Source: RH-chloro-G1 sp003670575 (GTDB lineage Bacteria > Chloroflexota > Dehalococcoidia > UBA2979). From it: a stretch of 63,616 bases of DNA. Position numbers and translations under genes: made by a program. Location of the stretch: assembly GCA_947499615.1 (NCBI GenBank), contig CANMOP010000012.1, forward strand, positions 1-63,616, in the 5' to 3' direction. Of this stretch, positions 58,899-63,616 are shown piece after piece. Numbering within the stretch: the stretch's first letter is position 1; each line of letters opens with the position of its first letter. The notes beneath the pieces are model-generated. The model was not told the DNA's origin, searched no databases, and worked only from the letters and a program-made list of their open reading frames with translations.

Positions 58899-59855
58899 CT
58901 ACACGCCCTCGCCCGACAGGAAGCGCCGAGGCGTCTCACGCGTCATGCGGTCGATCGCGTCCTGCGAGACGCCGATGTTGAGCAGCCCCGGAATGCCGAC
59001 GCGAGAGAGGAAGAGCATCCCGTCCGGGTTGTACGCGGTGCTGCCACCACCTCGCGGAATCTCGCGGCCCGCCCACACCCAGGCGGCGGCCCAACCGTCG
59101 TGGCCCAGCATGATGCGGTCGCCCCAGCCGCGATCGATCAGCGCCTTCACTGTCACGTTGCGCTGTTCCCACGTCGGCGTGCGGCCGGGATAGCGGTCCA
59201 TCGTCAGGTACACGCCGGCGTTGAGCAGGCGCTCCAGGTACGCGATGTCGGTCGTGTCGGCGGTGTGCCCGATCGCGACGCGGTCCATCTGCACGCCCTC
59301 TTCCTGAAAGATGCGCACCTGCTCGCTGCCCAGTTCCAGCGCGGAGTTGGAGTGGGTGTTGATCGGGCAGCCGGTGCGTTTCGACGCGCGGGCGGCGGCG
59401 CGCAGCACGCGCTCGTGCGCCGGAGTGATGCCCTCGACATCGTTCGCGACTTTGATCACGCCCGCCCGTATCGAGGTGCTGCCGATGCCGTGTTCGATCT
59501 CGTGGATGAAGAGCTCGGCCGTCGCGTCCTCGCTGCGTTCCATCACCGATCGCGGTGGGTCACGCCAGAGCCCGGTGGTCGCCACCACGTGCACACCCGA
59601 GCCACGAGAGACGTCCGCCATGAATTCGATGTCGCGGCCGAGGTCGGGCGTCGTCATGTCGATGATCGCGTCGACGCCACCCGCCTTCAGCTGCGTCATC
59701 CGTTCGATCGCCCAGTCGAGCGTCTTCTGGCGGTCGTACCGCCACGGATAAATGAAGTTATCCATGCCCGGGGTCGCGATCACATGCTCGTGCGCGAGTG
59801 TGAAGCCGAGCGCTGAACTGTCGATCGCTCCGAGCACCGTCTGTATCGGCGTCAT
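58899..59855 (-). CDS. Phosphotriesterase-family metal-dependent hydrolase, second copy
   Basis: A 318-residue protein with the same metal-ligand set as the gene at 21401: HEH in LAHEHV near residues 21-25, Lys in GVIKVANDV near 137, His in NTHSNSA near 165, His in IGHTADT near 193 and Asp in LGHDGWA near 252. It is clearly divergent from the other copy, so probably has another substrate (lactone or ester). It lies between an FAH-family gene and a phosphoesterase gene on the same strand, a likely operon. Confidence 0.87.
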   Translation of the reverse strand: MTPIQTVLGAIDSSALGFTLAHEHVIATPGMDNFIYPWRYDRQKTLDWAIERMTQLKAGGVDAIIDMTTPDLGRDIEFMADVSRGSGVHVVATTGLWRDPPRSVMERSEDATAELFIHEIEHGIGSTSIRAGVIKVANDVEGITPAHERVLRAAARASKRTGCPINTHSNSALELGSEQVRIFQEEGVQMDRVAIGHTADTTDIAYLERLLNAGVYLTMDRYPGRTPTWEQRNVTVKALIDRGWGDRIMLGHDGWAAAWVWAGREIPRGGGSTAYNPDGMLFLSRVGIPGLLNIGVSQDAIDRMTRETPRRFLSGEGV

Positions 59856-59963
59856 GGAACATCGCTCCTTCCGCTCGCGCTCGACGCACCTCGATACCCG
59901 TTGTCACGCGTTGGCACACGTTGTCGAGGTCGGAGGTGCGTCGGGGCGCGTCTCGCGGCGCTG

Positions 59964-60893
59964 CTACGCGGACGCGTACTTCCCGCCGGTCTGCGGTGTC
60001 GTCCCCGGCAGCCCGAGGTCCTGACGCTCGAGCCTCGTCTGCCGCTCCCACGTGCGCTTCAGGTTGTCGCGCACATGGATCTGCAGCCGACCGAGACCCT
60101 GCGTCTCCAACTCGATGAGGTCGCCGTCCTGGAACGGGTTGAGCCCTCGATGGTTCGTCCCGGTCGCCAGGATGTCGCCAGGCTCCAGCGCGTGGATCGC
60201 GCTCACAAACTCGATGCAGCGGCCGATCTTGTGCGCCATGTCGCTGGTGTTGAAGTTCTGCATCAACACGCCGTTGTTCCATAGCCGGATCTGCAGCGTC
60301 TGCGGATCCGCGATCTCATCGGCGGTGACGAGGTATGGCCCGATCGGCGCGAAGGTGTCGCGCGATTTCATCTGATAGAAGCTGTTCGCCTCCGGCGGCA
60401 ACCCTCGCGCCGAACCATCGATGAAGTTCACATACCCAAAGATGTAGCCCATCGCATCCGCGGCTGCGACGTTGCTGGCGCGTCGCCCGATCACCAGCGC
60501 CATCTCCGCTTCGCCCTCGAAGATGGCCGCCGGCACGTCCGGCAGCACCATCGTCTCGTCCTGTCCGATGATCGCGGCCGGCGACTTGTGGAACGCGTTG
60601 ATCGGCGCGGGCTCAGCGCGCGTGCCGTCCTCCATGTAGTTGACCGCCATGCAGTCGATGTTGACCGGGCGCAGCAACGGAGGTCGGATACGGACGCCAG
60701 CCAGCGGCACGCGCGGCGCCGCGCCGAGGGCAGCCTCGATGCGCGGGCGATACTCCGCGAAGCGCTCGATCAGGCCCTGCATGAGATCATGCGGCCCCAC
60801 GTGCGGAATGTCGGCGACCACCGCCGAAATATCGACGGCGCTGTCCCCATCCACCACACCCATGCGGTAGTCATCGAAATAGAGCAGTTTCAT
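59964..60893 (-). CDS. Fumarylacetoacetate hydrolase-family protein
   Basis: A 309-residue FAH-family enzyme. The metal site is seen in FEGEAEMALVIG near residues 135-146 and GYVNFIDGSARG near 160-171; FQDGDLIELETQGLGRLQIHV near 250-270 is the typical end of the barrel. Members cleave C-C bonds in diketo acids, decarboxylate or hydrate dienoates in aromatic degradation. The ATG at 60893 (MKLLYFDDYRMG) is preferred; the upstream extension is not protein-like. Substrate unknown. Confidence 0.88.
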   Translation of the reverse strand: MKLLYFDDYRMGVVDGDSAVDISAVVADIPHVGPHDLMQGLIERFAEYRPRIEAALGAAPRVPLAGVRIRPPLLRPVNIDCMAVNYMEDGTRAEPAPINAFHKSPAAIIGQDETMVLPDVPAAIFEGEAEMALVIGRRASNVAAADAMGYIFGYVNFIDGSARGLPPEANSFYQMKSRDTFAPIGPYLVTADEIADPQTLQIRLWNNGVLMQNFNTSDMAHKIGRCIEFVSAIHALEPGDILATGTNHRGLNPFQDGDLIELETQGLGRLQIHVRDNLKRTWERQTRLERQDLGLPGTTPQTGGKYASA

Positions 60894-61088
60894 GAATCCC
60901 CCCGTTCGTTCGGACGCACGGTACTCCCTCGCTGGCGAGTTGCGTACCTGAGGCGCACCTCGATCCTGCGACCACGGCGCGGTCGCGCTATTCATACCAC
61001 CGTCACACGGGCGCAGGGCCGATGTGCCACACTACCGGCACCATCCGCACGGCGAGGACGCCACTCCAGGCGCGAGGAAGGGACATTG

Positions 61089-62345
61089 ATGACCAACTCC
61101 ACCACCGCTGACATGACCGCCCGCTGGGCCTGGCTCCGCGAACAGACACCCGCCCTGCGCAATCGCATCTACATGAACTGCGGTTTCCAGGGCCCGATGA
61201 GCCAGCCCGTCGCCGACGCGATGCACGCCTGGATCGACCGAGAACTGAGCCTTGGCCCCACCACCCGCGAGGTGCTGGAGGCCCGCCGCCAGTTGGCGAC
61301 TCGCTACCGGGAGCTGGCGGCGCAGCTGGTGGGTGCCGACCCCGATGAGATCGCGATCACCGAGCACACGACGCGCGGCATCAACGTCGTCACCGGCGGA
61401 TTGAGTGTCGAGGCCGACGACGGCGTGGTGACCAGCGGCATCGAGCACGCGTCCGGCATGATCCCCTCCTACTTCCTCCGCGAGCGTCGAGGCGCGGACA
61501 TGCGAATCGTCCCGCTGTCGCCGGAGGATTCGCCCGGCGCGATGGCGGAGCGATTCGCTGGCGTGATCGACGCCCGCACGCGGCTGGTGCTGGTCTCCGG
61601 GGTCTCGTACTCCACCGGGCAGCGGCTCCCAATCGCCGAGCTCGTCTCGCTCGCACACCGGGCGAACCCCGGCGCGCGCGTCCTCATCGATGGTGCGCAA
61701 ACGGCAGGCCACGAGCCGATCGATGTGCACGCCAGCGGTGTGGACGCCTACGCGTTCCCCATGCACAAGTGGATGTGCGGGCCGGGCGGACTGGGCGCGC
61801 TCTACATTCGCCGTGATCGCATCGCCGAGATCGACCCCGCTGCGGTCTCCGGCCACGCGGCCGCCGCGTGGGACTTCGCTGGTGAGTTCACACCGGAGCG
61901 CGAGTCGATCCAGAAGTTCGAGCTCACCACGGTGTCCGGCGTCCTGCTGGCCGGCGGCGTCGCGGCCATCGAGCAGTACCTCGCGTCCGGGCCGGAGGCA
62001 GTGTGGGAGCGTGCGCGTGCCCTCAACCGCGTCGCCGAGCAGCGTCTGAAGCGCACCGGCGTCACGGTAATTAGCCCCAGCAGCGAGGCGACTCGCACCG
62101 GGCTGTTCACGTTCCACACACCCAGCATCCCGGCCGCGGCACTCGCATACCACCTGCAGCAAACCGCTGGCATCGTCTGCCGCGGCGTGCGCGAACTCGA
62201 CGCAGTGCGGCTCTCGTTGAACGCGTACAACACCGAGGACGAGATCGAGCGCGTCGCGGAGGTCGTCGAGGGTGCGCTGCGCGACGGCGTCACGCCAGAA
62301 GCGCAGGCAGTCGCGCAGCCAGCGGCCGGCGCCGTCGAGCCGTAG
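61089..62345 (+). CDS. Class V aminotransferase-family PLP enzyme
   Basis: A 418-residue PLP enzyme of the cysteine desulfurase/isopenicillin N epimerase-like group. The cofactor Lys is in PMHKWMCGPGG near residue 227, preceded by LIDGAQTAGHEP near 202. TEHTTRGINVV near 95 and RGVRELDAVRLSLNAYNTEDEI near 365 are typical. No Cys loop for desulfurase activity is clear, so epimerase, lyase or aminotransferase activity are all possible. It is divergent from the FAH gene. Confidence 0.88.
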   Translation: MTNSTTADMTARWAWLREQTPALRNRIYMNCGFQGPMSQPVADAMHAWIDRELSLGPTTREVLEARRQLATRYRELAAQLVGADPDEIAITEHTTRGINVVTGGLSVEADDGVVTSGIEHASGMIPSYFLRERRGADMRIVPLSPEDSPGAMAERFAGVIDARTRLVLVSGVSYSTGQRLPIAELVSLAHRANPGARVLIDGAQTAGHEPIDVHASGVDAYAFPMHKWMCGPGGLGALYIRRDRIAEIDPAAVSGHAAAAWDFAGEFTPERESIQKFELTTVSGVLLAGGVAAIEQYLASGPEAVWERARALNRVAEQRLKRTGVTVISPSSEATRTGLFTFHTPSIPAAALAYHLQQTAGIVCRGVRELDAVRLSLNAYNTEDEIERVAEVVEGALRDGVTPEAQAVAQPAAGAVEP

Positions 62346-62387
62346 CCACCCGCCGCGCGATCCGGCGCGGCACGCGAGCGAACAACA

Positions 62388-62418
62388 ACCGGGGCGGCGA
62401 GCACTTCGCCGCCCCGGT
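62388..62418 (-). terminator. Terminator between convergent genes
   Basis: ACCGGGGCGGCG (62388-62399) pairs over 12 bp with CGCCGCCCCGGT (62407-62418). On the minus strand it is followed by TTGTTGTT, so it would end transcription of the solute-binding protein gene; it may also work for the aminotransferase gene. Confidence 0.75.
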
Positions 62419-62430
62419 CTCGTGTCGACG

Positions 62431-62791
62431 TTACTTGTCCATGTACGACCAGCGACCCAACTTCGACGATGAGCTGTAGCCGTACCACGTGCCAGCCGTC
62501 TTGTCGTATCCGCCGATGTTGCCCGCCACCATGTTGCGCACCGGGTTGGTGTGCAAGACGGACATCGGCAACCACTCGTTCAGGAACTTCTGCTGGAACT
62601 CGTCCATAATCGCCGTCCGCGCGTCTCGGTTGAGCTCGACGATCGCCTTGTCGAGCAGCGCATCGAGCTTCGGCTCGGAGAAGTGCCCGTAGTTGCGACT
62701 GCCTTCCGTGTGCACCTGCGAGATCGCCTCCAGCACTGCGTCCGGCACCGCCGTGATCGTGCGCACCGCCATGTCGAACGTGCCTTTGGTC
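62431..62791 (-). pseudogene. 3' fragment of a family 5 solute-binding protein gene, cut by an insertion sequence
   Basis: The frame encodes the last ~119 residues of a family 5 binding protein (TFDMAVRTITAVPDAV at its left, then EGSRNYGHFSEPKLDALLDK and a GRWSYMDK end). The segment matches the C-terminal part of the two intact paralogues (GGRNYQSYSKPW in copy 1). The frame is open up to the IS end at 62791 and the rest of the gene is not in the window. It should be nonfunctional unless the IS is recent and the 5' part is expressed. Confidence 0.8.
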
Positions 62792-63616
62792 GGTTCTGTC
62801 AGAACTCAGGGCTCATCGACGACGGTGTTGCTATCCATGCCGGCGTCCATCACGCCGCGCTCACGTTCTCGATTAACTCCCGCCACCGAGAGATGAACAC
62901 CTCCCGCCGCGCCGCCAACGATGCCGGGGTCTTGTCGATTCTGAAGTAGTTGTGGACCTCGTCGAACGCTGTACAGAAGCGGGACGCCGACTCGAAGTTC
63001 CCGAACCCCAGCATCGGGTAGTACCGCTGTTTCAGCGGCCGATGCGACTGTTCGGTCCGGTTGTTCAGATAGCGATCACGCCGATGGATTGTCCTGCGAC
63101 CACAGATCCAGCGGATCGCCTTCGGATACGACCCATGATGATCAGTTGTGACGCGCAGGGGCCGGTGGCCAGACACCTCAACGAGACGTCGCAGGAAGCG
63201 TCGGGCGGCAGACCGGTCGCGGTGCTCGCTGAGCATTGAGTCGAGCAGCTGACCATCGCGGTCAATCGCGCGGTACAGGTAACACCAGCGGCCGGAGACC
63301 TTCACATACGTCTCGTCTAGGTACCACGACCGGCCGCCGCGTCCGCGACGGCGCGCTCGAAGATCGGCACTGATCAGCGGCGTGAATCGGAACTCCCAGG
63401 CGCGAATCGTCTCGTACGAAACGTCATAGCCGCGCTGCAGCAGCAGCTCCGCGACGTCCCGGAGCCCGAGCTTGTAGCGCAGCCGCCAGAGCACGGCGAG
63501 CAGGACGATGTCCGTCGGGAACTGCAGTTCGTTGAATGGCGTGCCGGTGCGCTCGTTGAAGCGTCGTTGGCAACCAGCGCATGAGAACCGGCGGTAGCCG
63601 AGCGCCGTCCGTCGCT
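62792..63616. mobile_element. IS6-family-like insertion sequence, right part beyond the window
   Basis: The left end begins GGTTCTGTCAGAACT at 62792, similar to the GGTTCTGT start of IS6/IS240-type terminal repeats. The eight bases just before it (CTTTGGTC, 62784-62791) would be the target duplication. The transposase gene fills most of the element. The other end lies outside the window. Confidence 0.75.
62850..63616 (-). CDS. IS6-family transposase (5' end outside the window)
   Basis: At least 255 residues are open to the right edge. An N-terminal zinc-ribbon-like FSCAGCQRRFNERTGTPF is encoded at about 63530-63590, followed by a helix-turn-helix type region (YDVSYETIRAWEFRF) and the DDE core: Asp in YLDETYVKV, Asp in TTDHHGSYPKA, Glu in NNRTEQSHRPLKQRY. 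All three catalytic residues are present. It cuts and moves the element; the start codon is outside the window. Confidence 0.88.
   Translation of the reverse strand, partial: RRTALGYRRFSCAGCQRRFNERTGTPFNELQFPTDIVLLAVLWRLRYKLGLRDVAELLLQRGYDVSYETIRAWEFRFTPLISADLRARRRGRGGRSWYLDETYVKVSGRWCYLYRAIDRDGQLLDSMLSEHRDRSAARRFLRRLVEVSGHRPLRVTTDHHGSYPKAIRWICGRRTIHRRDRYLNNRTEQSHRPLKQRYYPMLGFGNFESASRFCTAFDEVHNYFRIDKTPASLAARREVFISRWRELIENVSAA

Overview
The window is about 63.6 kb of GC-rich DNA, densely packed with genes on both strands in short operons with many 4-base ATGA overlaps. Gene content suggests an aerobic or facultative heterotroph of the phylum Chloroflexota (Dehalococcoidia or SAR202-like): family III CoA-transferases, family 5 solute-binding lipoproteins with Tat-type signals, MFS carriers, many oxidoreductases, and small zinc-ribbon proteins. 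No rRNA, tRNA or single-copy marker gene is present, so this placement is an inference from content and style only. No CRISPR array or prophage was seen.

Layout. 0-2 kb: a flavin/haem redox operon (Pro-rich anchored protein, ApbE flavin transferase broken by a frameshift, ferric-reductase-like membrane protein). 2-5.5 kb: nitroreductase, MFS, YkgJ-type Cys cluster protein, SDR. 5.6-13.3 kb: a cobalamin riboswitch followed by a corrin-ring operon (CbiC-CbiX fusion, CbiD, CbiET, CbiL, CbiF, CbiG, CbiH). 13.3-20.2 kb: TlpA-like thioredoxin, SRPBCC protein, membrane-fusion protein plus RND pump, FKBP lipoprotein. 20.3-27.5 kb: quinone reductase, phosphotriesterase-like hydrolase, peroxiredoxin, effector-binding protein, a lone molybdopterin hydroxylase large subunit, a tiny zinc-finger protein, MFS. 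27.6-34.4 kb: tandem CoA-transferase 1, solute-binding protein 1 and two peptide-type permeases on opposite strands. 34.6-36.5 kb: phospholipid operon (PssA, methyltransferase, Psd). 36.7-39.5 kb: Dus, then a thiolase-like protein with a DUF35 partner. 39.6-49.9 kb: solute-binding protein 2 divergent from tandem CoA-transferase 2, two SDRs, M20 peptidase, MFS, tartrate/malate-type dehydrogenase. 49.9-53.5 kb: copper nitrite reductase (frameshifted), a propeller-like protein and NnrS. 53.6-56.6 kb: DEAD-box helicase, RRM protein, small zinc protein. 56.8-63.6 kb: Gfo/Idh oxidoreductase, a 39-residue Lys-rich protein, phosphoesterase, a second phosphotriesterase-like hydrolase, FAH-family protein, class V aminotransferase, then a third solute-binding protein cut by an IS6-type insertion sequence that runs off the right edge.

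How it may work together (inference): carriers and solute-binding proteins would bring in organic acids or related compounds. CoA-transferases would activate them. SDRs, the molybdenum hydroxylase, the thiolase-like/DUF35 pair, FAH and phosphotriesterase-like hydrolases would process them. The points most worth checking are a duplicated CoA-transferase/binding-protein module whose fused enzymes keep the catalytic Asp only in the second half, two 10-11 codon mini-ORFs that bridge genes through ATGA overlaps on both sides, a predicted CoA-aldolase pair, a nitrite/NO cluster with an unknown propeller-like partner, and two frameshifts of the same sense in C/G runs.
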